Assembly: GCA_905215935.1 (NCBI GenBank)
Contig: CAJMRY010000005.1
Location: forward strand, 60,118 to 124,117
Direction of reading: 5' to 3'
DNA from: an uncultured bacterium
GTDB taxonomy: Bacteria > Bacillota > Clostridia > TANB77 > CAG-508
Length of the DNA: 64,000 bases
Shown one piece after another: positions 8,931-20,274 of the stretch. Both the position numbers and the translations under genes were made by a program. The notes beneath the pieces are model-generated. The model did no database searches. It had not been told where the DNA came from and saw only the letters and a list, made by a program, of their open reading frames with translations. Every line of letters begins with the position of its first letter. Position 1 is the first letter of the stretch.

Positions 8931-11900
8931 TTATTTTACTAAAACTTTTTTAACAACTATAATTCCTACCACAAGTATACCCAAAACTGTAACAGTTAAT
9001 ACAATATACATTACAATTTGTCCAGTAGTTGTCGTAATCATAATTTGCGAATCATCTGTATCATCTTCATCTAAATTCATGTTATCAGGTATTGAATCAA
9101 TATCTGGGGTATCATATTCATTACTATCTTTACTAATTTCTGCTATATTTGTTTTTAATCCCATATTGTTTTCACCATTTACCCATGTTAATTTTATTGT
9201 TACATCTGCACTTTCTCCTGGCATTAATAAAGTATCTGCTAAACTTTCAGTTGTTACTTTTCCATTATTTTCTTTCCATAATGGATTATCTTCTGCTACA
9301 AATTTTAATCCTTCTGGAATATAGTCTGTTATTTCTTTTGCATATCCTGGTATTTCACCTTCATTTGTTACTTTTATTAGATATTCAAGTTTTACTACTA
9401 CATTTTCTATTTCACTAGTTTTAATATCTACTTTAGCAATCTTTTCTTTTCCTTGTCCATTTCCAGTATGTACTACTTCTTCTTTTCCATTTCTTATAAC
9501 AATTGTCTTAGTAGCATATTTATTTAAACTCAAATCAAAATATTTAACTCTAATTTTTTCAGTATCTTGGTCATCTTCTCCATCAACCCATACATTCGGA
9601 GTAGAATCAATATCTTTTGCAGATTTATTATCATAATCTCTTGCTTCAACAATTTGTGCTTTATTTTCTACAATTCTGTCTTTACTCTTTGGTTCTTTAA
9701 CTTTAAACACAACCTGTATATCTTTATAATCTGGTTCGTCCATATTCTCTTCATCAAAAGCCTTAATCAAATTAGATTCTCCACCTTTTTCTTTAGATAA
9801 ATATGGTGTCCAAATTTTTACAGCCTCTTTTGCATCTTCTGTTATCTGATTTTTATTATTTATCATCTTCCATTTGTATTGTTTATTTATTTCATTATCT
9901 GAAACAAATTCTAATCCATCTGGAATATCATCTTCTATAACAGTTGCATATCCATGACAATTTCCTTCGTTATATACTCTTAGTGTATATGTTACTAAAT
10001 TATTATTTTCTACACTTACTACTTCATCATTTTCTTTATATGTATATTTTCCATTTGAATCTTTAATAAATTCTGGCTCTCTTGACTCCAAATTATTATC
10101 ATTAACTTTTGTAATAAATTTCTTTAAACTCATATCAAATTTTTGCTCTATATTTGGTATTACAATAGATATTTGATTATCTTTAATCTCTGCTGAAACT
10201 AATACTTTTTGACCATTTTCTAATTGTACATATTTGCTAATATTTTGCTCAAAATCTTTATCTTTGTCAAATGATATACTTGTTACTTCTAAGTCATTAT
10301 CCACTTTATCTTTTGCTACATATAAACTTAATGGTTCTGAAATCTTAATATATTTCTTTTGTCCATAATCTCCAGTGTATGAAATTTCTTTTATTGTTAA
10401 TTCTTCTATACTATCATCAAATATCTCTTCACTATCAATTACTTCAGCTTCACCATTTTCATCTGTAGTATATATCTTATCATTTATATCAAAGTTTACA
10501 CCAAGAATTGGATTATTATTTTCATCTACTTTTCTTAAAGTTAAACTGTATTCCCCTAATATTTCAGAGTTAGTAATAGTAAATTCGTAATCAATACCTT
10601 CTTGTTTTTCTGTTATTTCATTAGATTGATAATACCAATCTAATGAGTCTACTTCCTCTACTCTATATGTAATTCTATTTCCGTAATCATCATAAATTGG
10701 TAAATCTTTTATTACATATATCCACTTATTATCTACAATTTGACAATCAGCTTTAGCAATTGTAATTTCTTCTGTTTTATCTGCATCTTGTTTAATTATA
10801 TGTAATTTTACTTTAATAGAGTTTGGTCTCATTTGATATTCATCATTTCCATCATTCCAAACCTTACTAATTGTAATTTGAGTAGTTTTTAATTTATTTA
10901 TTATTTCTACATTTCCATCTGGATTTCTTCCAGTAATAGTTATATTACCACCATCACTGCCATAAGAAACATCATAATCTTTAGTTATAGTATCAAATTC
11001 ATTTCCTTCTGAATCTGTTTCTATTACAGTATATTTTTTATCTAAATATACATTTTCTATTGTAACTGCAGATACAGAATTATTACCGGTTCTTATAGTA
11101 AACACTACTTTTGAATCTTGCAATTTACCATCTGTATTCAAATATTTATCTTCAGATTTTACTATAAAATAATATTTAGAGTTTATTGTATTACTTATGT
11201 TTTCATTATTTGCATTTTTAACAGTTTTTGTAATGGTTAAACTTCCTGTTTTTAATATATTTTTTATTGTAATATATTTATTTTCTCCTGCAAAATTTTT
11301 ATTTATTACATGTGTTTCAAAATTGTCAATTTCCTTTTCTATTATTTCATATGTAATTTCTCTTCCTGTATTAGAATCATACTTTGGTAAATTGTTTATT
11401 ACATATATCCATGTTCCATCATTATCAATTGTACAACTATTTTTACTTATAACTATATCTTGCGCACTTATAGCTTGATTATCTATATATCCTTTTAATG
11501 TAACTGTAATAGAACTTGGCACATAACTTTCTTGTGCTTCCCACATCTTATTAACTGTAATCTTAACTTTATCATTAGGTATTTCAAAAGTATTTGTTAT
11601 TTCATAATCTACTTTATTTTGTGTTAATGTTTCTATTACCTTTTCACCATTTAATGTTACTGCATTTGCATTAGTATAATAAATACTATCTAATACTACT
11701 TCATACACTTTATATTCTATTTCAAAACCATTTTCATTATATTTTAATAAGTTATCACAAGAATATTTCCAATCTGTATCTTTATTTATTGTAACTCTTC
11801 TTACTTCTTCATTTGTATCTGTTCTTACTATTATAAACATAATAGACTCTGGTCTAAAGTTTACTTCGTTTTCGTTTCCCTTATTATCCCAAATTTTAGT

Positions 11901-14900
11901 TATATTTAATCCTCTATATTCTACTTTTGTTGTAAAATTATTTATTATTGTAAGTCCATTTATATTTTGAGAATAGAAATCATAACTAGAATTTTCAGAT
12001 ACTGTATAAATTATTTCATTACCATTTTTATCTAATACTGGTAAATCATTAAAAGTATATTTCCATGTATAATTATCTGTAGCATTTGTATTTTTAATTT
12101 CAATATTTTCTAATCTGTTTCCATTTATGTCTGTTGCAACACTAGAATTTGCATATAATGTAACTAATATACTTTCTGGTCTATGACTATTATTTTGACT
12201 ATCATTCCATTTTTTCGCAATATCTAAACTCTTAGTTTTTATACTATTAGTTATTGTTACTTCTGGAACTTCTGCAGGATTTGTAATTGTTACATTTGGA
12301 CTACTATATGAAACATTATAATCAGAATTATTCTCATTTATAGCTTCACCATTACTATTTACCTCTATAACTTCATATTGTTCATTTAGTATTAAATTTG
12401 ATATTCTTATACCATTAGTATTTTTAGAGTTAACTTCCCATAAAGCTTTATCTAATTTATCAGATTCTATAAGTTCTGAAATTGCTTCTATATAAACATT
12501 TCCATGTACATCATGTAAAACATATCTATTACCTGACATTTTAACCACAAAGTAGAATGTTTTATCTATGTTATTAGATATATCTTCTTCATTATATTTT
12601 ACTTTTTTATTTACTCTAATAGTTCCAACCTGCTCAGTATTTTCAATATTTATTTTATAACCATCTTCTGTTTCCACAATTTGTCCAATAGATTGTGTAT
12701 AATTCTGGTTGTTGCTTACTTCTATAACATTATATTCGACTTTTTTACCATTTTCATATTTTGGTAAATCCTCAAATGTATAAATCCATTCATTTAAATT
12801 GTCTTGAGATTGATGTTTTGAAGCTTCTATTGTTACTGGATCACCTGAATTAACATATTCTGTTTCTCCTTGTAGTCTCTTTTGTAACTGAATCTGTATT
12901 GAACTTGGTCTTATATTGTGAAAATTATTATTATCATTCCATTTTTTAGTTACAACAAGTCTTTTATTTATTAACTTATTTATAATTTCAACATTTCCAT
13001 TTGGATTTGCTTCAGAAATAGTAACAGTATCAGATTCTTTATATGAAATATTATAATCTTCAGTGCTATTTCCTAAAGGTGTACCATTTATATCTGTTTC
13101 GATAACAGTATATTCCTTATCTAATAATACATTTTTTATTGTTACTTTATGTTGTCTATTAGCACCTGTTGTAATTGTAAATATTACTGGATTATTTTGC
13201 AACTCTCCATTTGTATTTAAATATTTGCTTCCAGACCTTACTATAAAGTAGTAGCTTGCTGTCATTTCATCTGTTATATCTTTATCATGAGCGTTTTTAA
13301 CACATTTTGTAACTGTTAAATTTCCTTTCTTTAAAACATTCTTTATTGTAACAGATTTTTCATCACCATCATAATTTTCATTTTCTACTTGTACTTCAAA
13401 ATTATTAATCTTTTTCTCTACAATTTCATATCTAATTTCTTTTCCTGTAGAACTATCATATTTTGGTAAATTATCTATTACATATTTCCATGTTCCATCA
13501 TTATCAATATCACAATTATTTTTAGATATTGTAACTTCTCTTGTATTTGAAAGATTATTATCTATATATTCATTTAATACTACTGTAATTAAATCTGGTA
13601 TATAACTTTCTTCTGATTCCCACTTTTTATTAACTTTAATTTTTATTTTATCTCCTGGAACTACAAAATCATTTGTTATTGTCATTCCATTTATAATTGT
13701 TGAATAGAATTCAGAGTTATAGTTTTCTACAATTGTATATGTTATTTCATTACCACTTTTATCTAATATTGGTAAATTATTAAATGTATACTTCCATGTA
13801 TAATCATCAGTAGCATTTTCATTAGTTAATGTAACTCTCATTTCATTTCCATATATATCTTTTGCGATATTAGAACCTGCATATAGTATAACTTCAATGC
13901 TCTCTGGTCTATGAGTATTATTTACACTATCATTCCATATTTTTGTAACTTCTATATTTTTAGTTTTTACACTATTTGTAATTGTTACTTGTGGAGTTAC
14001 ACTTGAATTTTCAATGATTACAGGACTATTACTATATGAAACAATATAATTTGGATTATTTGTACTAATTGTATCTCCATTTCTTGTAACTTCTATTACT
14101 TGATAACTTTCCCCTACAATTAAATTTGTTAATTCTACTGTAGGATTATTTTTTGGGTTAATTTCCCATAATGCACTATCAAGTTTGTTTGAACCTGATA
14201 ATGAAGCAATAGTCTCTATATGTGTATTTCCATTTTCATCATGTAAAACATATCTACTACCTGACATTTTAACTACAAAATAAAATGTTTTATCTATATT
14301 ATTTGATATATCTTCATTATTGTATTTTACATTTTTATTTACTTTAATTTTTCCTGTTACTTCTGTATTTTCGATTCTAACTATAAATCCATCATCTATT
14401 TCATTTACTTCTCGATTTGTCTTTTCATAATTTGCATTTGTAAGAATTTCTATAACATTATATTCTATCTTTTTGCCATTTTCATATTTTGGTAAATTTT
14501 CAAATGTATAAATCCATTCATTTGCATTACTTGCAGATTGATATACTGATTCCTCTATTGTAATTACATTTCCAATATTAATATAATCAGTTTCTCCTTC
14601 TAATCTCTTTTGTAATTGAATTTGTAATGAATCTGGTCTTACACCATGGAAATTATTATTATCATTCCATATCTTAGTAAATTTTAGTTTAGTTAGTTGT
14701 TCCTCAACCCAAACACCAACTTGAGAAGATTCGGCTACTATATTTTCAGAGATTATATCACTATTATCTTCATATTTTACTGCAGTATAACAATATCCAA
14801 AGTTATTCCAAGCAATATTTTCTTCTCCAGAATTTTCTATTTTATCTCCTTCTGGAATAGTTACTAATAGTTTAGCAACTATTCTTTCACCTGGATTAAT

Positions 14901-17900
14901 ATATAATCTATCTGAAAAGGTTATTCTTATATTAACATCATCTTCTAAATATGTATCATGCCAAGTTGCTACTTCATTTCCACCTGTCCAATCTGCACCT
15001 TCAGAATTAAATCCCCTTAGTTTTTCATTTGAGTACTCTACATTGTAGTCCACTCCATTTACTAAATCTACTTCTGTTTCCTCTTTTGTTTCAGTATTTA
15101 TTCTATAAAATTTGATATTATCTATATTATTATATTTTATAGAAAATTTAGAATTTCTATCATCATTTGTTAATGCATACTTATCTCCAACATATGGAAG
15201 TCTATCTATTATAACAAGACTCTTCATTGTATCTTCTGAATTATTTTCTATATTTAAAGTATATTTAATCTGCTCTCCAGCTTGACCTTGCATTACACGT
15301 TTTTGTTGATTATTACTAATTGCATAATCATATAATGGACTGTTTTTGTCATATAATGTTTCTGCTTCTTTATAAGAAGTTGTAATAATTGCTGAATATG
15401 TTGTAACAGAATCTTGTGCATGTATTGCCTTTTCACCATTAAAATATTTAACTGTTCCACTACATACATTAGCATCCTCAAATCCATCTTTAATAGTTAA
15501 ATAAGCATTATTTATAAATTTTCCAGCTGTAGCAGTGTCTATTTTAGTTGAAAAAGTTATTTCCATTTTATATCCTGGTTCTAACTTATATTCTTCTCCA
15601 TTAAATACCCATTTAAGTAAACTCTTTTGTTTATTATCTTCTGTTATACTTTGAATCTCTGGCTCAATAAAACTTGCATTATATCCATTTGTAGTTTCAT
15701 CATATGCTTTTATATTTTTTATAACTGTTCCATTATCATCATATATAACTATACTTGGATAATATTTTACTTTATTACTTTGTGCATCTTTATATGTATT
15801 ATCATAACTATATAAATAAGGTAATACATCTTGCAAAGTATAATTTACCATAGCTTTTGAATTTCTAGCCTTTGCATTTGTTAAAGATACTTTCCAAACC
15901 ATATGTGAACCTTCTGTTGCACTTAAAGTTAATTTTGGATTATATCCTGTTTCATCTTTCATTGAAGTATTATCAAAATATGCACCTTGATAATCCTTTT
16001 GAATTCCAGGATAAACTTGCTCTTTTATTACACTTACTTCTGCTGTATCAGATACAGTTTTATCACCTATAGTTATTGATGCTGTATTTATTGATGTTAT
16101 ATTTCCTGAATAATTTTCATCTAATTTTACTAAATAATAAATTGTATAATATGTGTTTTTATTTTCACTACTATCTGCACCAGGAGTAATTGTAATTTGC
16201 ATATTATTTCCATTTATATTAGTTTTATATGAAGTAAAATCTTCATCTCCCCAACCTATAGATTTTTTTATATTTACAATAGGTAAATTGCTGTTATTTT
16301 CATCTGTTACATAACTTAATCTACTATTTCCTAAAACATCATTTATAGTAAATTCCTCATCTAAATACCCCCCTGTGACAATATATAATTTATATATGAA
16401 ATACTTATTTTTCATCTCTTTATATAGATAAGATAATCTATCTTTATATTCATTATCTACTGAAATATCATTTATATCTGTTGTTGCAACAGTTTTTTCT
16501 ATAGATTTTATCTCCTTTGGTGCATACAAAGTTTCTGATGGATATATTATATTATCTTCTTTATTTTTTACAAAGTTAGTAACTCTATGAAATTCTGTAT
16601 TTGATGTTTTCATTGAATATTCCCAGGTTATTTGCTCATTTGGTTGTAATGAAAACTCACCAATTCCTGTAGAATAATATCTTGAAAACTCATTTCTATC
16701 TTTGTAGTCTTCTGTTGTTAAATCAACATTTCCCCACCAAAATATAACTTGTGAAGTAAACCATCCTTGATAATTTCCATTTGAATCATATTGTTTTACA
16801 ACAATACTTGAATTACCTGTAGTAATTGTAGAATCACTAGTATCTATTAAAGTATAATATGAATTATTTATTAATAGTTGTGAAGAATCACTTGCATATT
16901 CATTTAAAGTTAATTTATTTATTTCATTTTCCCCAACATTTTTTATCTTAACTCTATATACTACTGTATAATTCTCTCTAACTAAAGTATCAATATTATC
17001 TACTTTTCCACCTGTAGTATTTTGATATATTAATGTATTTTTATCATCATAAATTCTATATACATATTTTTCACATTCTACCTTTTCAGCAGGTTTTACA
17101 TATATAATAGCTGTAGATTCACGATTTAATGTTTCACTTTTAGCTGTATTTCTTATTTCTAACGTTTCATTATCTGGTTTAATATTTATAGTACCAGGAA
17201 CATATAATTTTATCTCTTGCCATTGATGGAATATATTATCTTCAAGTCCTGCTCCTGTATAATTCCAAGTAATTTCACTTCCATTTATCTCAATTCCATC
17301 TGTATACTTAGTACCATTTACTGTATAATATACCTCATTTTGGTCCCATAATATTTCTTGTGGAATAGTATCTTTAACAACAATACTTCCACCTATGTCA
17401 TTTAAATTGTAATCTCCTCTTGTATTTCTTAATGCAATTGTATATGTAATTTTATCTCCATAATTTGCTGTAATACTAGAACTTCCATTTACTAATTTTG
17501 TTAATGTAGTTTGTTGTTCTGGATCTACTACATATACATAATCATCTGCCCACTTTTCGTTATCTCCATCTTCATCTACTACTACTTTATTAATAATTGT
17601 AGATGGAGCACCTTCTTTAATTTTACCAACTAATGTATATGTAATAGTCTGCCCCGCTTTTATTGAAACATCACTCCATGTTATTTTTGTTATATCTTTA
17701 CCAACTTCATTAACTGTATTTTCAATTATTCCTCCGTCACTGTCAGTAACTTCAAAACCTTCTGGTATATAATCTACTATATCTGTAGTTGTATCAATTA
17801 CACCATTATTTTTTACTTGTATTGTATAAGTAACTGTATCTCCAATATTTACATTATCTATATCAGACACTTTAGAAATTGAAAAATCAATTTTTTTCTT

Positions 17901-19391
17901 TTGTGTCACATCTGCAAAATCAACCATAGTATTATTAGACCATAATTCATTTCTTAATGTACTATCAAGATCTCCCATTACATCTACAGTTACCGCAAGT
18001 ACAATTTTTCCACCTTTATTTATATATGCAGAACCTTCTATTTTTCTATTTTCAAATTCATTTTTTGCCCATAATACATCATTTGCTCCACTTGTTTCAA
18101 CTATCTCTGCACTAACAAATTGTGTACCATAAGGAATCCAATCTTCAAAATTAACATTTCCACCTTCTGAACCAGAATTCTCTATTGTTATATAATATTT
18201 AATTTTATCTCCTTGTACTATATAACCTTGTCCATTATTCCAAGTTCCATAATTATCTGTAACAGAGTTAACTTCTTTATCATATTCAAATTTAACGCCT
18301 TCTTCTTTTGTTATATTTGTATCTACTGTAACCTTTTCTGCTGTTCCTTTATGGAAGCTTGATATATATGAAGATTCAAGTTCATTTTGTACATTTAAAG
18401 TAGCACCTTTATTTATTTCAGTACCATTATTCTTTATAGCACTTACAATATCAAAATACATTTTATTTGAATCTGAATATAAATAATTAGTTATTTCATT
18501 TGATGTATCTAATATATAACTTATATTTGCTTTTCTTATATATGTCCCATCTGTTGTTCCCACAGAAATTTTTATATCATCTTCATTAATTCCAGAAAAA
18601 CTTAAATAACTTTTTAATGTATCTAAATCTTCAATATTTATTCCTGATGGAATTATTATTGTATCATTTACAGTTATTTTTGTTATTTTTTCATTATCTG
18701 GATTATTAGTTAAATTTCCTTTTAATGTATACTCTAATAATGAATTATTCGTAACTAAACTATTTCCATTAGAATCTTTAATATCTGTTCCATCTTTACT
18801 TATAACTAAAGAATCATAATTAACAGTTTTAGTATTACTATATTCAATTAAATTTTCTCCATAACTTTCAATTTCTGCTGTTAATAAACCATTACTAAAT
18901 GTTTCATTTGTTACCATTGTAGCTATAGTCTTTCCTTTTTCGTGGAACTCTCCTGTTAAGTTAAAAGATAATGTTGTTCCAGAATTCCAACCAGAAACTA
19001 TAATCTCTCCAGTTCCATCTCCTTTATCTCTAACTTGACATTCAATTGTATTACCCTCAGATGCTTGAATAGTTATTTTATTCTCACTATTTAGATTATA
19101 AATATCAAAATCCAAATTATCTAAATTAATCACATAATATTGATCATTTGTAGCATTAGCACTTAAACCAATAAATACATGTAATGATACTGGCTCATCT
19201 ATTGGAACAGATGTAACCTTTTGGTTTTTACTCATGAAATATAAATCACCTGAGATAATACTGTCATTACCATATACTTCACTTATGCTATTATAACCAA
19301 CTACGGCAATTACTGCACTCATAACAATTATACAAATTGCTACAATAATAGAAATCACATTCTGATTTAGTTTCTTAACTTTACCTTTCAT
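8931..19391 (-). CDS. Giant Cna-B/DUF11 surface protein, 3486 aa, non-LPXTG tail
   Basis: A signal/membrane segment (about residues 12-31) precedes a beta-rich head of about 330 residues. DUF11-like repeats follow from about 370 to 1560 (e.g. GDTVTYTIQVKNNG). From about 1567 to 2950 there are roughly eleven Cna-B-type or pilin-like modules with the repeating phrase KxWNDxxNxHRPxSI; these modules stiffen pilins and adhesins. One SpaA-like module, then two LALRK-type DUF11 modules (FDMSLKKFITK, YFDLSLNKYATK) precede the tail. The tail reads MITTTTGQ, a hydrophobic span and KKVLVK, with no LPXTG. Modules 1567-2144 are duplicated at 2150-2827. There is no thioester motif. The start has an AAAGGA site. 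No in-frame CGG was found in its 3486 codons. It is probably a surface stalk; the ligand is unknown. Confidence 0.88.
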   Translation of the reverse strand: MKGKVKKLNQNVISIIVAICIIVMSAVIAVVGYNSISEVYGNDSIISGDLYFMSKNQKVTSVPIDEPVSLHVFIGLSANATNDQYYVINLDNLDFDIYNLNSENKITIQASEGNTIECQVRDKGDGTGEIIVSGWNSGTTLSFNLTGEFHEKGKTIATMVTNETFSNGLLTAEIESYGENLIEYSNTKTVNYDSLVISKDGTDIKDSNGNSLVTNNSLLEYTLKGNLTNNPDNEKITKITVNDTIIIPSGINIEDLDTLKSYLSFSGINEDDIKISVGTTDGTYIRKANISYILDTSNEITNYLYSDSNKMYFDIVSAIKNNGTEINKGATLNVQNELESSYISSFHKGTAEKVTVDTNITKEEGVKFEYDKEVNSVTDNYGTWNNGQGYIVQGDKIKYYITIENSGSEGGNVNFEDWIPYGTQFVSAEIVETSGANDVLWAKNEFENRKIEGSAYINKGGKIVLAVTVDVMGDLDSTLRNELWSNNTMVDFADVTQKKKIDFSISKVSDIDNVNIGDTVTYTIQVKNNGVIDTTTDIVDYIPEGFEVTDSDGGIIENTVNEVGKDITKITWSDVSIKAGQTITYTLVGKIKEGAPSTIINKVVVDEDGDNEKWADDYVYVVDPEQQTTLTKLVNGSSSITANYGDKITYTIALRNTRGDYNLNDIGGSIVVKDTIPQEILWDQNEVYYTVNGTKYTDGIEINGSEITWNYTGAGLEDNIFHQWQEIKLYVPGTINIKPDNETLEIRNTAKSETLNRESTAIIYVKPAEKVECEKYVYRIYDDKNTLIYQNTTGGKVDNIDTLVRENYTVVYRVKIKNVGENEINKLTLNEYASDSSQLLINNSYYTLIDTSDSTITTGNSSIVVKQYDSNGNYQGWFTSQVIFWWGNVDLTTEDYKDRNEFSRYYSTGIGEFSLQPNEQITWEYSMKTSNTEFHRVTNFVKNKEDNIIYPSETLYAPKEIKSIEKTVATTDINDISVDNEYKDRLSYLYKEMKNKYFIYKLYIVTGGYLDEEFTINDVLGNSRLSYVTDENNSNLPIVNIKKSIGWGDEDFTSYKTNINGNNMQITITPGADSSENKNTYYTIYYLVKLDENYSGNITSINTASITIGDKTVSDTAEVSVIKEQVYPGIQKDYQGAYFDNTSMKDETGYNPKLTLSATEGSHMVWKVSLTNAKARNSKAMVNYTLQDVLPYLYSYDNTYKDAQSNKVKYYPSIVIYDDNGTVIKNIKAYDETTNGYNASFIEPEIQSITEDNKQKSLLKWVFNGEEYKLEPGYKMEITFSTKIDTATAGKFINNAYLTIKDGFEDANVCSGTVKYFNGEKAIHAQDSVTTYSAIITTSYKEAETLYDKNSPLYDYAISNNQQKRVMQGQAGEQIKYTLNIENNSEDTMKSLVIIDRLPYVGDKYALTNDDRNSKFSIKYNNIDNIKFYRINTETKEETEVDLVNGVDYNVEYSNEKLRGFNSEGADWTGGNEVATWHDTYLEDDVNIRITFSDRLYINPGERIVAKLLVTIPEGDKIENSGEENIAWNNFGYCYTAVKYEDNSDIISENIVAESSQVGVWVEEQLTKLKFTKIWNDNNNFHGVRPDSLQIQLQKRLEGETDYINIGNVITIEESVYQSASNANEWIYTFENLPKYENGKKIEYNVIEILTNANYEKTNREVNEIDDGFIVRIENTEVTGKIKVNKNVKYNNEDISNNIDKTFYFVVKMSGSRYVLHDENGNTHIETIASLSGSNKLDSALWEINPKNNPTVELTNLIVGESYQVIEVTRNGDTISTNNPNYIVSYSNSPVIIENSSVTPQVTITNSVKTKNIEVTKIWNDSVNNTHRPESIEVILYAGSNIAKDIYGNEMRVTLTNENATDDYTWKYTFNNLPILDKSGNEITYTIVENYNSEFYSTIINGMTITNDFVVPGDKIKIKVNKKWESEESYIPDLITVVLNEYIDNNLSNTREVTISKNNCDIDNDGTWKYVIDNLPKYDSSTGKEIRYEIVEKKINNFEVQVENENYDGDEKSVTIKNVLKKGNLTVTKCVKNAHDKDITDEMTASYYFIVRSGSKYLNTNGELQNNPVIFTITTGANRQHKVTIKNVLLDKEYTVIETDINGTPLGNSTEDYNISYKESDTVTISEANPNGNVEIINKLINKRLVVTKKWNDNNNFHNIRPSSIQIQLQKRLQGETEYVNSGDPVTIEASKHQSQDNLNEWIYTFEDLPKYENGKKVEYNVIEVSNNQNYTQSIGQIVETEDGYKINIENTEQVGTIRVNKKVKYNEEDISNNIDKTFYFVVKMSGNRYVLHDVHGNVYIEAISELIESDKLDKALWEVNSKNTNGIRISNLILNEQYEVIEVNSNGEAINENNSDYNVSYSSPNVTITNPAEVPEVTITNSIKTKSLDIAKKWNDSQNNSHRPESILVTLYANSSVATDINGNRLENIEIKNTNATDNYTWKYTFNDLPVLDKNGNEIIYTVSENSSYDFYSQNINGLTIINNFTTKVEYRGLNITKIWDNKGNENEVNFRPESIMFIIVRTDTNEEVRRVTINKDTDWKYSCDNLLKYNENGFEIEYKVYEVVLDSIYYTNANAVTLNGEKVIETLTQNKVDYEITNTFEIPNDKVKITVNKMWEAQESYVPSSITVTLKGYIDNQAISAQDIVISKNSCTIDNDGTWIYVINNLPKYDSNTGREITYEIIEKEIDNFETHVINKNFAGENKYITIKNILKTGSLTITKTVKNANNENISNTINSKYYFIVKSEDKYLNTDGKLQDSKVVFTIRTGNNSVSAVTIENVYLDKKYTVIETDSEGNEFDTITKDYDVSYGSDGGNITITGRNPDGNVEIINKLKTTQITISKVWNDGNDEYQMRPNSIKVKLHIIKQDADKTEEITIAKADCQIVDNKWIYVIKDLPIYDDYGNRITYRVEEVDSLDWYYQSNEITEKQEGIDYEFTITNSEILGEYSLTLRKVDENNNPILGVNFDINDKIYTTDENGEAEVIDSEEIFDDSIEELTIKEISYTGDYGQKKYIKISEPLSLYVAKDKVDNDLEVTSISFDKDKDFEQNISKYVQLENGQKVLVSAEIKDNQISIVIPNIEQKFDMSLKKFITKVNDNNLESREPEFIKDSNGKYTYKENDEVVSVENNNLVTYTLRVYNEGNCHGYATVIEDDIPDGLEFVSDNEINKQYKWKMINNKNQITEDAKEAVKIWTPYLSKEKGGESNLIKAFDEENMDEPDYKDIQVVFKVKEPKSKDRIVENKAQIVEARDYDNKSAKDIDSTPNVWVDGEDDQDTEKIRVKYFDLSLNKYATKTIVIRNGKEEVVHTGNGQGKEKIAKVDIKTSEIENVVVKLEYLIKVTNEGEIPGYAKEITDYIPEGLKFVAEDNPLWKENNGKVTTESLADTLLMPGESADVTIKLTWVNGENNMGLKTNIAEISKDSNEYDTPDIDSIPDNMNLDEDDTDDSQIMITTTTGQIVMYIVLTVTVLGILVVGIIVVKKVLVK
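10910..14690 (-). repeat. Two tandem super-repeats of Cna-B modules inside the 3486-aa gene
   Basis: Copy one (about 12960-14690) and copy two (about 10910-12950) share the same module order: NDNNNFH, EEDISNNIDKTFYFVVKM, NDSxNNxHRPES, ESYxPxxITV and a VKNA-type domain. Copy two carries one extra module (GLNITKIWDNKGNE, near 11890). Boundaries are approximate. Confidence 0.7.
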
Positions 19392-19442
19392 ATTAGTATA
19401 TCCTTTCTTTTTATGTCTTTTATTCTATAATAATTATAAAGA

Positions 19443-19501
19443 CTTATAGTTTGCATTGTAAATCCATCAAATGTTGGTAATTCTTCTATCTATATACGGA
19501 A
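19443..19501 (-). promoter_or_regulatory. Promoter and TCCGTA box of the 3486-aa gene
   Basis: On the minus strand TTGATG (19465-19470), a 16-base spacer and TATAAG (19443-19448). The box TTCCGTATATAGAT is at 19488-19501, with TCCGTA ending 24 bases before the -35. Upstream are TGTAAT/TTTACA-type words. The remainder of this 326-base gap holds only the next terminator. Confidence 0.55.
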
Positions 19502-19638
19502 ATAGGTTTTCAGCGTTTTATTACATTTAGTTTACATTTTTATAATATATTTATAATATTTCATCAACTTTCTAGTAGCCAATTATCATTTGCCAAAAAG
19601 CTTACGGCTAAAAGCCTTTGCTATCTTTGTTCAAATAA

Positions 19639-19679
19639 TAAAAAAAGAAGAACCTAAAATTTAGATTCTTCTTTTTTTA
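19639..19679 (-). terminator. Terminator after the dockerin remnant
   Basis: An AAAGAAGAACCTAAA / TTTAGATTCTTCTTT stem with long A and T runs on either side. It is a variant of the terminator found after three of the giant genes. Confidence 0.75.
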
Positions 19680-19717
19680 TTTAAGTAAGTATTTCAATTA
19701 TATTACATATAAAAAAT

Positions 19718-20151
19718 TTATTCTAATTTCATTTTACCTATTAATACAAGTTTAATTTGTGCTAAATCATTAATTGTAATTTCTCCATCATTATCTGTAT
19801 CCCCAATAACAATAAGATTATACTGTAATTTATTACCCACCTTTACAACACTACCAGTAGTAATAATACTATCATCTTCCAAAGTCTTTCCATTCTTATC
19901 CACAAATACAAGACTTTGATTTGTCTCAACATTATTTTTAAATTCTTTACAGGTTGTTTTTGGTATAATTCTAGAAATAAGTTTTTTATTTCATACTTCT
20001 TTGAAGTATAAATCCAAAATTTAACACTATTACCTGATGATGAAGTTTAGTTAATTCCTGTACAGATATATTGTGAACAAACTAAAATAACTAATAATAT
20101 CACAATTCTTGTTACAAATCTTGTTATTTCATATTGTTCATAACCATCCTA
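19718..20151 (-). pseudogene. Decayed dockerin-bearing surface protein remnant
   Basis: The last 60-90 residues read LISRIIPKTTCKEFK ... VFVDKNGKTLEDDS ... GDTDNDGEITINDLAQIKLV, which is the end of a typical clostridial surface protein followed by the first calcium-binding half of a dockerin. The second half is missing; the stop codon follows KMKLE. Upstream traces (DGYEQYEITRFVTR, TSSSGNSVKFWIYTSKKYEIK) are interrupted by a TAA and by a shift in a run of six A (19982-19987). No CGG is involved, so this looks like true decay, unlike the five CGGA genes. It lies just downstream of the cohesin-like protein. Confidence 0.6.
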
Positions 20152-20274
20152 CTTAATAAATATTTAACTCTATTTTAGAATATTGTGTATATTCCAGCAC
20201 TATTTCCATATATATCTAAATATTTTTTTAATTGACAAAAAAATTTAATTTCTAACTTAAAATCTATTTTCTAT

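Noticed and set aside
19982..19987. Frame change in the dockerin remnant as a sixth recoding site
   Set aside because: It lies in a run of six A, has no CGG, and the remnant also contains a TAA and lacks half the dockerin, so it is ordinary gene decay or a homopolymer slip.
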